From Rhynchopus euleeides (lineage: Eukaryota; Euglenozoa; Diplonemea; Diplonemida; Diplonemidae): a DNA stretch of 64,000 nt. Under the pieces are notes generated by a model, which searched no databases, was not told where the DNA came from, and saw only the letters and a program-made list of their open reading frames with translations. Shown here piece after piece: positions 49,397 through 59,253 of the stretch (position 1 is its first letter; each line of letters opens with the position of its first letter). The position numbers and the translations under genes are program-made. The stretch is taken from assembly GCA_963210315.1 (NCBI GenBank), contig OY723313.1, positions 1,364,001 through 1,428,000 on the forward strand. The letters are read 5' to 3'.

Positions 49397-49505
49397 TGTA
49401 TTTTTCCTTTGTATTTTTCAGTGTATTTTTCAATGTATTTTTCGTATTTTTCGTATTTTTCCCAAGGGGGAAAAATACGAAAAATACAGGGAAAAATACA
49501 CTGTA
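49397..49505. repeat. GTATTTTTC array with inverted half
   Basis: Six GTATTTTTC units on the + strand are followed by three GAAAAATAC units, so the array folds back on itself; CAGTGTATTTTTC on the left pairs with GAAAAATACACTG on the right. A second array of the same unit lies 1.1 kb downstream at 50502-50580. Confidence 0.85.
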
Positions 49506-49995
49506 CTACAGTAGGGCGCACTGGAGATCTGCTGCACACTGCCTCGGGAGCGGTGCAGAGTCCAGGCACAGCGGGGCTGTCTGCACCAATCCTCGCCACC
49601 ACAGCGGCACGCCCCTGCCGCACACACCTCGGGTGCGGGAGTGCCATCACTCCGGTGTCATTGCACTGCACCGCTGTTCAGGTTCCACCGGACTGCCGGC
49701 TTCCTGCATGAGCAAGGCTCACTTTACAGAGACAGGCGCAACAAATGAAGGCGTCCACTTCCAGCGCGCGGTCACCGAAACAGCGGGTTCAGCTTTTGGG
49801 GATTTTTTGCGGCCGGGTTTTCATGTTCCGCAGCGTATGAAGACTCAACGTCATCATGGGCAGTGTATCAGACGCTGGAGGCTTGCTTTCATCGAAGGGC
49901 GCCTCATCATGTCCCAACTGAACGACCATCCCCGCTGATGTGATACAGCACCAACCGGTGTGGGGACTAGCCTTCGAGTACTTTCAGGTTGTTCA

Positions 49996-50075
49996 CTGCC
50001 GTGGCCTCGGGCTCCGCGCCCCAGACCCCCTGTCATGTGCCTGTCGCGTGACCAAGTCCTTGAGCGTCCGCGACT
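49996..50075 (+). repeat. Dispersed hairpin repeat, partial copy 3
   Basis: gccgtggcctcgggctccg, then ccccagaccccc, then gaccaagtccttg match, in order, the right-hand module and flank of the copy at 26112-26215. The long GC palindrome is shortened here, so this copy is a diverged fragment. Confidence 0.65.
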
Positions 50076-50501
50076 GTTCATCGCATCCATTCACACCCAG
50101 AAATGCAAGCGATTCCTCGGACGTTATGTCAGAGCTGGACTCTTTCATAGACACCAGCTCCGACATGAGGCTCTTCGGGCGTTTGGCCCGCGGGACTTCA
50201 TCGCAGCCGAGCTGTGCTGACGTTCCTGAACACTGCGTGCTGGCAAAGTTCTCCTCGGGCTTGCAGGTTTGCAAGTACTCAAAGGCAATCCAAGATCCCC
50301 TGAATACGGAGTTATTGGTCCAGCAGGGCGACCTGAGGAAGCAACATCCGATGCCTCTCGAAGTGCAATTCGACAGGACTCGTCAGTTCTGCTGGGGGAA
50401 AACGTTCTGCGGCCGTGCATTCGACCCTGGTATGCATCATACCGCGTCTTTTTGTGGTTTGCCCGACCCCCAGCGAGGCCACTGGTTGAGACGCCTGCAG
50501 C

Positions 50502-50580
50502 GTACTTTTCATGTATTTTTCATGTATTTTTCGTGTATTTTTCGAAAAATACATGTATTTTTCGACGGTCTGTATTTTTC
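50502..50580. repeat. Second TGTATTTTTC array
   Basis: Five to six units of TGTATTTTTC with one inverted GAAAAATACA occur in 79 bp. The unit is the same as at 49397-49505, so the 49.2-50.6 kb block may be one element bounded by related arrays. Confidence 0.8.
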
Positions 50581-52146
50581 CCGCCAGACCCCTGTATTTA
50601 TCCAACACTGCTGCAGCGGCAGTGAGGAGACAGGGCAGTGACCGACGAGGGGGTTTCCATGGGGGTTCGGTACAGGCGAGGCACCCAAACCACCTACCGA
50701 GGTTTTTTTCCCACACCATCCCCCAAGGGCTTCAAGGCCCTGGGCACGGCCTTATAAACTGCCTGAACCGCTTGCCCCCAAGACGCTGCCCAGGGGTGTG
50801 CGCCCCCCTGGGTGGGCTGAAATACAGCGCTGTGTGTGTGTGTGTGGTGGAGATCACTCCAAGAGCAGGTGGCTCGGTGTGACCTACACTGTGTGTGATT
50901 CGTGTGTCTTTCCTGAACACATTAGGGAAATGGCCAGCTGGGAGCTCAATAGCCCGCCTCTCTCTGGGGCAGAGAGCACCACGGTATGGGGAACAAAATG
51001 GAAGATGGGGGGGGGGGGGGGAGAGGGGGGGTGACCGAGAGGCGACAACTCGGCAAAAATAGCCACCGTGCAGGGCAGGCGAACTAAATATCCAGTCCCC
51101 TGGGGTAGCATCCTGAGGTATAGCTTCTTCAGATCAGCGGGTGGGAGATGTGCGCATCCGGCATGGGAGGACTCTGCGTCAACGGATTGGGATCGTTTTT
51201 TTTATGCCTTTTTTTTTGCTGTCGCCTGTCTCTCGGTCATGGTAAAAAAAATACTGTTGGCAGCGCACGTATGGACACGCATCCACGCGGTGCGCACAAA
51301 CAAAATCAGAGGGGCGGCGGCATTGCTGTTGTTGTCAACCTCTTGTCAATCTTTTGGAGAGAAAAAGACGGGGGTGAAGGGGGGGGGGTTGGGTGGAACT
51401 GTGCAAGGCTGTGGTTTGTCCGTTGATTGCAGGGGGGGGGGGTAGAGAACCGTGGGGCTGCCGGAGTGTCCGACCCGTGATGATGGGTGCAGCCGAGACT
51501 GAACAAGAATAATGTGTTGAACAACCGCCCCTTTACCCTGCTTGCAGCTGGGGTGGGGGGGGGGGTGCCAAATTGGGACACGACCAAAGCCCCTCTTGGG
51601 GTTTGTCGAAATCAAAAAACAATAAAAACACGATGGTGGGCTGCGTGTGGCAGTGCCCTCCACCGCCACACACAGCACACATGACAGAATACAGACACGT
51701 CAGGTCATAGCCGCCTGAGGAACGACTCACGCCAACAGATCCACGCATTGGCGCTGAGATAATGGGGCAGGATAGGGTTAAGATTCGGAGGGCCGTGCAC
51801 CGCAGCGCAGTCGCTGCGGCGCAGGGGTGGTGCGGAAATATGCAAACCGCCAAAACACCCCCACCCCCTGCCCGCTCCAGACAAGGGTGGGGGGGGGGGG
51901 GGTGAGCGGGCGCGCCGCCTGGGTGGTGGTGGTGGTATAAGGGATATGTCGCATGTGTTGGAGGAGGAATCCACCCCCCCCCCCTCCCCCAACCCCGCCA
52001 TTTCGTCTTCTTGGCTGTCCCTTCGTCTCCTGCCGTCTCCCCAGCATATGCGCATTGCTGGCGGGGGGGGGGGGGATCCACACGAGGCGCCACACCGACC
52101 TTCGAGCGCCGTGTGAACACTGAAACTAAAGGAGCGCTGAAGAAAA

Positions 52147-54579
52147 ATGCCTGCGAAGAGGAAGGCGGGAAGGAAGGTGGTCGCAAAGCAGGCGGCGGGC
52201 GACGACGGCGACGCGCGCGACGAGCGTGGGCTGTGCCAGCCCGTCCACGACCCTGCGACGACGCTGTACGAGTGGTTCGTCAACGCGCGAACGCTGCTCG
52301 TGGAGCGCGAGACGGGCGAGCGTGCCGGCGGCTGCGTCGCTGTGTGGGCGAAGTGCCGCCGCGAGAACCCCACGCTGCTGGCCCTTGACGACAAGCACTC
52401 CGCGCGCGCGGCCGCGTTGGCGTGGATCCTCGCCGACCGCGAGCGGGAGACCGGCTGCCCGCCGCCGCCTCTTGCCGCGTCCGACGTCGGCGGCGGCGAT
52501 GGCCCCTCCGCTGCCGAGCGCCGCGCAGCCGCCGCCGCGCGCGGCGGTGCGCCGTGCGAGCAGCCGTGTGGCGGGCCGCCTGCGAGTGCCGCCGGGGGCG
52601 ATGGCGATGACGACGACGATGGCGACGACGCTGCGGGCGCCGCAGCAGCGGCGGCGGCGGCGTGCCACGAAGAACCGGACGCAGACGGCGATCTGTGGGG
52701 ATGGCGGCGCGGGCGGCTGGACACCACCGCCCTACGCGAGGGCGAGAGGATCGGCGACCTCTTCCTCTCGAACGTGACCCTCCGCTACGATGGCGTCGAG
52801 CTGCTGGAAGGCGCACAGCTCCGGCTCCTCGCGGGCCACCGCTACGGCTTCGTCGGGCAGAACGGCAGCGGGAAGTCGACGCTCCTCCGCACGCTGGCGC
52901 GCCGCGCGCTGCCTGGGTTGCCGCGGCACATCCGCGTCTGGTGCGTCCAGCAGGAGTACACCGCCTCGAGCGGGCAGAGCTGCCTCGAGGCGGTCGTCGC
53001 CGCCGATGCCGAGCGCCTCGCGCTGCTCGCGGAGACGGAGCGTCTGGAGGGCGACGATAGCGGCGACGCCGCAGCCGACGCAGAGCGGCTTGCGGCCATC
53101 CAGGAGCGCCTTGACGACATCTCCGCGCACGACGCCGAGGACCGCGCGCGCCGGGTGCTCCAGGGGCTTCGCTTCACGGCCGCGATGATGGACGCGTCGA
53201 CGAGCAGCCTGAGCGGCGGGTGGCGGCAGCGCATCGCCCTTGCGCAGGCGCTGTTCGTCCGCGACCGCCTCGACCTGCTCCTCCTCGACGAACCCAGCAA
53301 CCACCTCGACCTCCCGGCACTGCTGTGGCTCGAGAAGCTGCTGTGCGAGGAGTCGGACGGGTTGACCGTCGTCATCGTCAGCCACGACACAGTCTTACTC
53401 GACTCTGTTGTGACGGACATGATGCACCTCGACCACCGGACGAAGACGCTGGAATACTTTCCAGGTGACTACTCAGCGTGGCGTGAGGTGTGCGAGGAGC
53501 GAGACCGGCGGAACCAGCAGAAGGTTGCGGCGGCGGACAAGCAGGAGAAGAAGGCGAAGGCGTTCCTGGACAAGCAGCGCAGCATGCAGAACAGCAAGCG
53601 CCGCGACGACAACAAGCAGCGCCAGGCGGCCGAGAGGCAGAAGAAGATGGAGCGGGTGGCGCGGATGGGGATTGGCGGTGCCCACCAGCGCGGGCAGAAG
53701 GTGCAGCTCACGTCGACCGCGCGCCTGTTCCGCGAAGACGGGAAGCGCTTCAAGCTGTTCAGCCTCGGCAAGATGAGCCCCGAGGCACTCCTCGCGCCGC
53801 AGCGGGTCGAGGCGCTCCGCAATGACCCGGCACTGCGCTTCCGGTTTCCGCAGGGAGTGCAGTTCGCCTCGCCCGACGTTCCCCTCCTATGCTACGACAA
53901 CGCGCAGCTGGGCTACGAATCGCGCCCCAACGTCCTGAGCCGTGTGTCACTCGCCATCCACCCGACCAGCCGCATCGCGATCGTCGGCGCAAACGGGTCA
54001 GGCAAGACCACGCTGCTGCGGCACCTGGCAGGGAGCGATGATGTGCTGCTGTCCGACGGCGAGATCAGCCGGCACCCCGGGCTGCGGATCGCGTACGTTG
54101 CGCAGCACCACATCGACGCGCTGTCCGCGCACGGCGCGATCTCGCCCGCGCAGTACCTCGTGACGGTCCACGGCGAGGCTGCGGGAGTCGGCAGCGAGCA
54201 CGCCGCGCGCGCGCACTTGGGGTGCTTCGGGCTCGGCGGCCCCGTCGCGCTGCGCCCCATCAGCGTCCTCAGCGGCGGGCAGAAGGCGCGGGTTGCGTTC
54301 GCCGCCGCGTCGCTCCCGCTGTCGGCGCCGCCGCATATCCTGCTCCTCGACGAGCCGACGAACCACCTCGACGCCGACGCGACAGAGGCGCTCACGGCGG
54401 GGCTGTGCGACTTCGTCGGGGCCGTCGTCGTGGTCAGCCACAACAGGGGGTTCATCCAGGCGTGCTGCTCGGATCTCTGGGTTGTCCACAAGGGTCACGT
54501 CACCGCCACCCACCACACCGAAGGCGACGGCGGCGACGCGCTCAGCGCTGCCTTTGAGAAGTACTGCGCGTCGCTGTGA
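52147..54579 (+). CDS. ABC-F family ATPase (tandem ABC domains)
   Basis: A single exon of 810 residues with no membrane segments. Residues 1-195 form a variable N-terminus with acidic and alanine-rich stretches. ABC domain 1 has Walker A GQNGSGKST at 237-245, signature LSGGWRQR near 356 and Walker B LLLLDEPSNHLD near 378. A charged linker follows (about 440-560, Arg/Lys/Gln-rich, the P-site tRNA interaction motif region in the family). ABC domain 2 has GANGSGKTTLL near 615, LSGGQKARV near 708 and ILLLDEPTNHLD near 735. Twin ABC domains without membrane spans define ABC-F; members act on ribosomes in translation quality control or initiation (GCN20/ABCF types in eukaryotes). The subfamily is unclear. 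A pyrimidine tract with CCAG ends at 52044, 102 nt before the ATG, with one short upstream ATG between. The codon choice is richer in CG dinucleotides than in neighbouring genes. Confidence 0.95.
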   Translation: MPAKRKAGRKVVAKQAAGDDGDARDERGLCQPVHDPATTLYEWFVNARTLLVERETGERAGGCVAVWAKCRRENPTLLALDDKHSARAAALAWILADRERETGCPPPPLAASDVGGGDGPSAAERRAAAAARGGAPCEQPCGGPPASAAGGDGDDDDDGDDAAGAAAAAAAACHEEPDADGDLWGWRRGRLDTTALREGERIGDLFLSNVTLRYDGVELLEGAQLRLLAGHRYGFVGQNGSGKSTLLRTLARRALPGLPRHIRVWCVQQEYTASSGQSCLEAVVAADAERLALLAETERLEGDDSGDAAADAERLAAIQERLDDISAHDAEDRARRVLQGLRFTAAMMDASTSSLSGGWRQRIALAQALFVRDRLDLLLLDEPSNHLDLPALLWLEKLLCEESDGLTVVIVSHDTVLLDSVVTDMMHLDHRTKTLEYFPGDYSAWREVCEERDRRNQQKVAAADKQEKKAKAFLDKQRSMQNSKRRDDNKQRQAAERQKKMERVARMGIGGAHQRGQKVQLTSTARLFREDGKRFKLFSLGKMSPEALLAPQRVEALRNDPALRFRFPQGVQFASPDVPLLCYDNAQLGYESRPNVLSRVSLAIHPTSRIAIVGANGSGKTTLLRHLAGSDDVLLSDGEISRHPGLRIAYVAQHHIDALSAHGAISPAQYLVTVHGEAAGVGSEHAARAHLGCFGLGGPVALRPISVLSGGQKARVAFAAASLPLSAPPHILLLDEPTNHLDADATEALTAGLCDFVGAVVVVSHNRGFIQACCSDLWVVHKGHVTATHHTEGDGGDALSAAFEKYCASL

Positions 54580-55324
54580 TGGCAGCCTTCGGCGATCGGC
54601 ACTGGCGCACTGCTCTGCACTGCATTTTGCCCTTTGCTTCGGGCAAGCGCCCCACCCAGCATCCCGTTCGACTCAGAATGCTGTGGAAAAGAGAGCGGGA
54701 GGGCGGGAGTCTGTGCGCATTTTTTGACGGATGCGGCCATCTCCGCGGGCGATGGTTTGAATCTGTGTGCTGCCGTGTGGCGTGCGCGCGCGCATGTGTG
54801 TGTGTGCGTGTGTCTGTGTGTGTTTTCTTCGCTTTTTCTTTTTGGCTTTTGGTGACAATTTTCGTGTTTTTTCTCTTCGCTGAGCAGGACTGGTGCGACC
54901 GCCCGCAAAACGACAAAAACGGAGCAGCGCAGCGCTGCGGGCAGCTTCCGAGGCCTCCCGCGGACGCGCCACAGTCTGCAGCCTCGGCAGGCCTGCTGCC
55001 CGCATCGACCGCGGCGACGGCGGCGGCCACGGCGGCAGGGGTGAGCACCAGCATCCTCCGTGTCGAATTGTCCGAAGCAGCCCTTCGAGGCTGCTGCGCC
55101 CCCTCCTGACTGCTTGCTAGCCCAATGGCGGTCGGGCGGAAGGGCGTTTGTTTGCAAGCGGGTTCCCCGCTCTACCCCCGCCGCACGCGAACTGATACTA
55201 CAAGCAGACCTGGATGAACTGACCTCCCCCTCCCCCTATCTCCTTTGTATCCTCTGACCGAGCAAGACTCCCCCTTTCTGCCGAACACCCCACACCCCAC
55301 ATCACATCACACATCCCCATACAG
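54580..55324. other. Intergenic spacer with GT repeat and acceptor-like site
   Basis: Contains a GT/GC microsatellite (about 54783-54822) and a strong T-rich tract ending in gagcag at 54888, followed by 200 bp of CG-rich sequence that has no ATG-initiated coding frame. It may be a decayed exon or only spacer. A second acceptor-like site, ccccatacag, ends at 55324, 18 nt before the next start codon. Confidence 0.5.
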
Positions 55325-55342
55325 GCCGCGCAACAACACACT

Positions 55343-57427
55343 ATGGCCTCAAGGGGCTGGCCCCCGCCTGCCCCGTCGCAGGCACTCAACAGCCCTGCGG
55401 ACCACCCCCTGCTGAATGTGACGATGCGGAGCTCGTTGGGGAGCTTGCCTGTGGCGGAGGGTGGTTACTTGGATGTGGGCGACCAGGGCGACCTCACCAC
55501 CACCCTGCAGACCACCGTCGCACAGAACCCCGCACAGCACGGCAGCCTGGGCCTGAGAGGCATGCCCGCCTCTGTGCCAGGCATGGGTGACGACGACATC
55601 CTCACAGAAGACGCTTTCGATGCCGCAGTCCGCGAGGCCCGCATGGAGCGCACCGCAGAGGCTGATGGCAGCGCTGCCGCCTCCACACCACACCACACCA
55701 CACGCCACCACCCCCCCCCGTCGGACGGGTCGCTCCCCCGTCTGGTCTCCTCAGGGCACATGGCTGCCGCGCAGGTCCACGAGCTCCGCCGCACCGCCAG
55801 CGCCGCCGCCCGAAACCTCGGCGGTTCCGGCTACCACCCGCTGCCCCCGCCCTCCCCCGGCACGCGCAGGCAGGACGACGCGCCGCCTCCACCACCCCAC
55901 CGCACCTCACCCTACACCGCCAGCACCCCGCTGGCCCCTGCCTCTGAGGCTGCTGCTGCTGCGGGGGGTGCTGTGCCGGGATCGCCGAAGCATGGGCTCA
56001 CCCCCACGCGGAGCGGGACCCCTGGCACCCTCCGGGCCCAAGGGAGCCGCAGGGTGAGGACGCAGGGGGGTGCGCGCTTCCGAGGGGTGCACGTCGTGTT
56101 GGTTGGGCTTGCGGTGGCGGCCTGCATGCTGTGTGTGGCTGCCCTGCGGGGGTCGCTCTGTGGCGACGGCTGCTCCACGTCGTGCTGCTCTGAGAAGTTC
56201 GGCGTCAGCGAGAAGAAGGCGGCGACATGCGCTGAGAAGGCCGACCGGCTCTCGCAGCAGCTTGCCCAAGCGGAGGAGGCGGGCGCCGCCCTGGAGATGC
56301 AAATCTCCCAGCTCCGCAGGGAGAAGGAAGCTCTGCAGGACGCCGTCACCGGGCAGCCCGACGCGTCGGACGACACCCCTCCTGAGGTGTACATCTTGAC
56401 AACCGCAGCTCTAACCGCGCTAGCCGTGTGGGGCGGGGGTGCCGCCCTCCGAAGGGGCGGGCGCGGCGCACCCGGCTCCACCCCCGCCGGAGAGGGGGAC
56501 GGGGACGGAGGCGAGGGCAAGGCCAACCCCGCATCGGACAGCACCTCTCTTTCGAGCGAGTTTTCCTACGGAAAATCGGACCTGCCAATCTTCGAGCCGG
56601 GGGATCTCGTTGAATACGCTGCCCCTGCAGGGGCGGTTGCGGCAGCAGCCGCCGCCGCCGCCGCCGCCGGAATGGGAGTGATGGGGATGGGGATGGGCTT
56701 GGGTTTGGGGCGCCCCTCCCCAACCGCCTCCCCGCAACTCTCCCCCTCCTCCCCCACCTCCGGCGGCAGGGGGGCAGGCGGGGGGTCGGGCCCCGAGCGG
56801 GCCCTGGGGCAGGTCTCGCGGATCAAACGCCTCAGCAGCGTGCGGGGGACGCATGTCGTCTACTCCGTGGCTCCGGTGGATGCGTTGGGCGCCTTGCTGC
56901 AGGGGGCGCCTGTGGCGGACTTCCCTGAGCAGGCCCTCAGGCGCGTGGTGCTGCGGGAGGTCCCCTCCCAGGCACCCCCGGGCACACCCGAGAAGGTGTA
57001 TATCGAGGTTGTGACGGAGGTGGAGAAGCCGTGTACCGAATGCCCGACAATGGGTGAGCGGATACGCGAGCTGGAGGCTGCGTCGGGTGCGATGACGCAG
57101 CAGCATGCGGATGATGTGGCGGGCGTGAGGAAGGCCTCGGCGTGTGAGATGGACAGGGTGCTGCGGCAGAGGGATGACGAAGACCTCCACCGCACGGAGC
57201 GTCTCGTGGCCCTCGCCTCCCGCGAGATGGAGGACAGCGTGCTGAAGGAGCGGAGGCGCCGGCGTGACGCCGAGTCTGAGGCTGCCCGCCTCTCCGCCCT
57301 GGTGAGGGAGCTCGAGGTCCGGGAGGAGGTGTCCGACACGGTGCTCCTGCAGCTCAGCAGCAATGCGGCTGCGTCAACCGCTAGATTTCTCGCAGCTCTC
57401 TACCCCAACCGCGCGGTGGCGCCTTGA
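55343..57427 (+). CDS. Two-pass membrane protein with coiled coils, unknown function
   Basis: A single exon of 694 residues not recognised as a known family. Residues 1-245 are disordered, with proline-, alanine- and histidine-rich runs. A first membrane span lies at about 249-268 (VVLVGLAVAACMLCVAAL), followed by a cysteine cluster (CGDGCSTSCC) and a coiled coil at about 285-335. A second span lies at about 349-369. The region 370-480 is Gly/Ala/Met-rich, including a long alanine run. A small folded-looking segment follows (about 490-570), then a CTEC motif and a C-terminal coiled coil (about 575-670). The two spans enclose a coiled-coil loop of about 80 residues, so both long tails face the same side of the membrane. 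No signal peptide is seen. The start fits an acceptor-like AG 18 nt upstream. Confidence 0.75.
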   Translation: MASRGWPPPAPSQALNSPADHPLLNVTMRSSLGSLPVAEGGYLDVGDQGDLTTTLQTTVAQNPAQHGSLGLRGMPASVPGMGDDDILTEDAFDAAVREARMERTAEADGSAAASTPHHTTRHHPPPSDGSLPRLVSSGHMAAAQVHELRRTASAAARNLGGSGYHPLPPPSPGTRRQDDAPPPPPHRTSPYTASTPLAPASEAAAAAGGAVPGSPKHGLTPTRSGTPGTLRAQGSRRVRTQGGARFRGVHVVLVGLAVAACMLCVAALRGSLCGDGCSTSCCSEKFGVSEKKAATCAEKADRLSQQLAQAEEAGAALEMQISQLRREKEALQDAVTGQPDASDDTPPEVYILTTAALTALAVWGGGAALRRGGRGAPGSTPAGEGDGDGGEGKANPASDSTSLSSEFSYGKSDLPIFEPGDLVEYAAPAGAVAAAAAAAAAAGMGVMGMGMGLGLGRPSPTASPQLSPSSPTSGGRGAGGGSGPERALGQVSRIKRLSSVRGTHVVYSVAPVDALGALLQGAPVADFPEQALRRVVLREVPSQAPPGTPEKVYIEVVTEVEKPCTECPTMGERIRELEAASGAMTQQHADDVAGVRKASACEMDRVLRQRDDEDLHRTERLVALASREMEDSVLKERRRRRDAESEAARLSALVRELEVREEVSDTVLLQLSSNAAASTARFLAALYPNRAVAP

Positions 57428-57752
57428 GAGGTGGCGTTGCAGAAAGGCGGGGGTGGTGGTGTGGGGTGTCGGGTGAGATATGTAGATAGAAGTGGTGGTG
57501 GTGAAAACAAAGATGCAACAACCACCCAGGGTATAAAACCTGATGAAGGTGGTGTTGTGTGAGTGTGCTCTGCCTCTCTCTCCGCTGCAAACTCCCAACG
57601 CAAACTCAGATGGTGGTGGTGGTGGTGGTGTGGGGCTCTTGCGGGTGTGTCCCGTTTGCCACACCCGTGTTAGAGGGGAGAACGTGTAGCCAGGGGGTGG
57701 GAAACTGCACTGGAAGCATCCTGTATGTAAGGTATTCTGGTATACTTTCAGA
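57428..57752. other. Spacer upstream of the tRNA gene
   Basis: Contains a short (TGG)n tract near 57610-57630 and no coding frame. It should include the 3' UTR of the membrane-protein gene. Confidence 0.5.
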
Positions 57753-57824
57753 TCCGCGGTAGTATAGTGGTTAGAACAGCCGGCTCTCACCCGGCAGACC
57801 GGGGTTCAATTCCCCGCAGCGGAA
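57753..57824 (+). tRNA. tRNA-Glu (anticodon CTC)
   Basis: The cloverleaf is complete. The acceptor stem TCCGCGG pairs with CAGCGGA except for one G-A mismatch at 6:67; the D arm contains TAGTGGTTAG; anticodon stem GCCGG/CCGGC encloses loop CTCTCAC, giving anticodon CTC at 57786-57788; T arm CGGGG-TTCAATT-CCCCG; discriminator A at 57824. There is no intron and no encoded CCA. The internal A and B boxes are intact. The body resembles eukaryotic tRNA-Asp, but the anticodon assigns it to Glu. Confidence 0.92.
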
Positions 57825-58033
57825 CATATCTTCCGGTTGAGGGATAGGTAGAGTGTGGGTTGGGGAGGGGGGGACGGGGTAGATTTCTTTATTTTCGTGT
57901 TAACCGCCCACCGTGGGGGGGAAGTTTGTAGAAGGCGCAGCAGGAAGGAAAACGGATCCACGGGGGGCGAAGAAGCGTTGGTGTCTTCCAGGCAAGCGGG
58001 AGTGTGTTGTTTCCCCCCTGCCCCAGTCACAGG

Positions 58034-58150
58034 TTGTTGGTTGTTGTTGCTACCCCTTTGCAATTGCCATGGCCCCGCCCCTGTCCCCAGATCGTGTTTG
58101 TCAAAAGGGACTGTGTGAGCCACCCCGAACCTCACCACCACCACACTGGC
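58034..58150 (+). repeat. Direct repeat of about 115 bp, left copy
   Basis: 117 bp beginning ttgttggttgttgttgc and ending ccaccacactggc. It matches 59071-59185 except for two 1-nt indels and two or so substitutions. The two copies bracket the minus-strand coiled-coil relic. Confidence 0.9.
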
Positions 58151-58273
58151 GCCAGCCACCACTGGCATGACCTCTTGGGGTGGCCGGACGCCAGCAGGTT
58201 GACCACCTGCGTGAGCCACGCCAGCAGCGCGGAACCCGGCGTGTCACGACACTCCACGGCCTGCTTGATGTGG

Positions 58274-59060
58274 TCAGGGCGGAGTCTGAGCTCTCCGAGC
58301 GGGTGACCTCCGCTGTCCCGTGCTGCTCACCTTCTTCTTCTCATCCTTGAATGATTTAAACTCCTTCCGGAGGCTTTGCATGCCCGTCTGCAGGGACTTC
58401 GCCTGGAGCTGGGGCAGCGCCTGCTGCGCCTCCCCCACGCTCCCCTGCCGCCCCAGCATCGCTTCCCGGCCCCTTGCACTTCCGCGAGCAGGGTCTGACG
58501 GTGCTCCTTGTCGTGGCGGCTGGCGTGCTGCTGCAGCTGCTCCCGCACTGTCCGAAGGCTCGCCTCCAGCGTCGCCGCCCTCCCGCCGAGGGCCTCACCC
58601 CTGCGGCGCTCTTCCCCGAGGCCGCTCTCCGCGTCCTTCCGCAGGCCAACAAGCAGCTCCCCATGCACGCAGGCGTGCCCCACACCCTGTCCCTCCAGCT
58701 GCGCCTTCAGCTCGCGCACAGCCTTCGGCGTGCCAGGCTGAGGGGGGTCGCGGCTGGACGCTCCTGGAGTCGTCCACCTGGCGCTGCTGGGCTGCCAGGC
58801 GGTTCAGGAGCTCATCAGGGCCTGCTGCTCCCCGAGTTGTTGTTGGAGTCCCCCCGCTGAGCCGCTCGGGAAAGTCTTCGAAGCGCACAGGACCTCGGCT
58901 GCGGTGAAAGGTTTGCACGAGAACGGATTCGGGGAGCGGGTTGCCGGGGGTTCACCCGTGTTTCAGGCCGCGGGCCTTGCGGGTGCTGTCGTCGTTCTCC
59001 GCCACCGTGTGCGGCACGCAGACATGCGAGTTTGGCACGCGTACTTCCCCACACGCTGCT
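58274..59060 (-). pseudogene. Degenerate minus-strand coiled-coil gene
   Basis: Reading right to left, protein-like text starts near 59034 (VPNSHVCVPHTVAEN), meets an in-frame TGA at 58952-58954, continues as FHRSRGPVRFEDFPERLSGG and a Gln-rich helix to about 58760, then shifts frame into a Glu/Gln-rich coiled coil (58719-58465, MRELKAQLEGQG...), and shifts again into QQALPQLQAKSLQTG (58459-58310). Three protein-like pieces in different frames with a stop fit a decayed gene or retrocopy. I do not recognise the family. A spliced gene is less likely because no GTATG donors were seen. Confidence 0.45.
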
Positions 59061-59070
59061 CCACGTCTTC

Positions 59071-59185
59071 TTGTTGGTTGTTGTTGCTACCCTTTGCAAT
59101 CGCCATGGCCCCGCCCCTGTCCCCAGATCGTGTTTGTCAAAGGGACTGCGTGAGCCACCCCGAACCTCACCACCACCACACTGGC
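59071..59185 (+). repeat. Direct repeat of about 115 bp, right copy
   Basis: 115 bp, same orientation as 58034-58150 and about 97% identical by eye, 1,037 bp downstream. It ends 68 nt before the start codon of the metalloprotease gene, so it may form part of that gene's promoter or leader. Confidence 0.9.
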
Positions 59186-59253
59186 AGGTTGTCAATCACG
59201 ACACAGACACACAGCCGCAGACCCAGACCCAGACACGGGACAGCGCAGTCACA

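Larger units (their letters stand above)
38778..52044. other. 13-kb gene desert rich in repeats
   Basis: No frame in this stretch shows the codon usage or domains of the flanking genes. Open frames are short, overlap on both strands and read as low-complexity text. It contains homopolymer G or C runs (for example 42106-42123 and 43483-43500), a TTCTTAG-type inverted repeat pair (39970-41080), the second hairpin repeat copy (40648), the second inverted-repeat element (46706), hairpins and ATTTTTC arrays at 49.2-50.6 kb, and a motif at 48103 shared with 4157. A small RNA gene could be hidden here, but I recognised none. Confidence 0.6.

Noticed and set aside
49940..50641. 233-codon frame in the 49-50 kb block
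   Set aside because: Its C-terminus is a translation of the ATTTTTC array and the rest has no domain or coding bias.
57753..57824. tRNA-Asp
   Set aside because: Body similarity only; the anticodon loop CTCTCAC gives CTC, which reads GAG (Glu).
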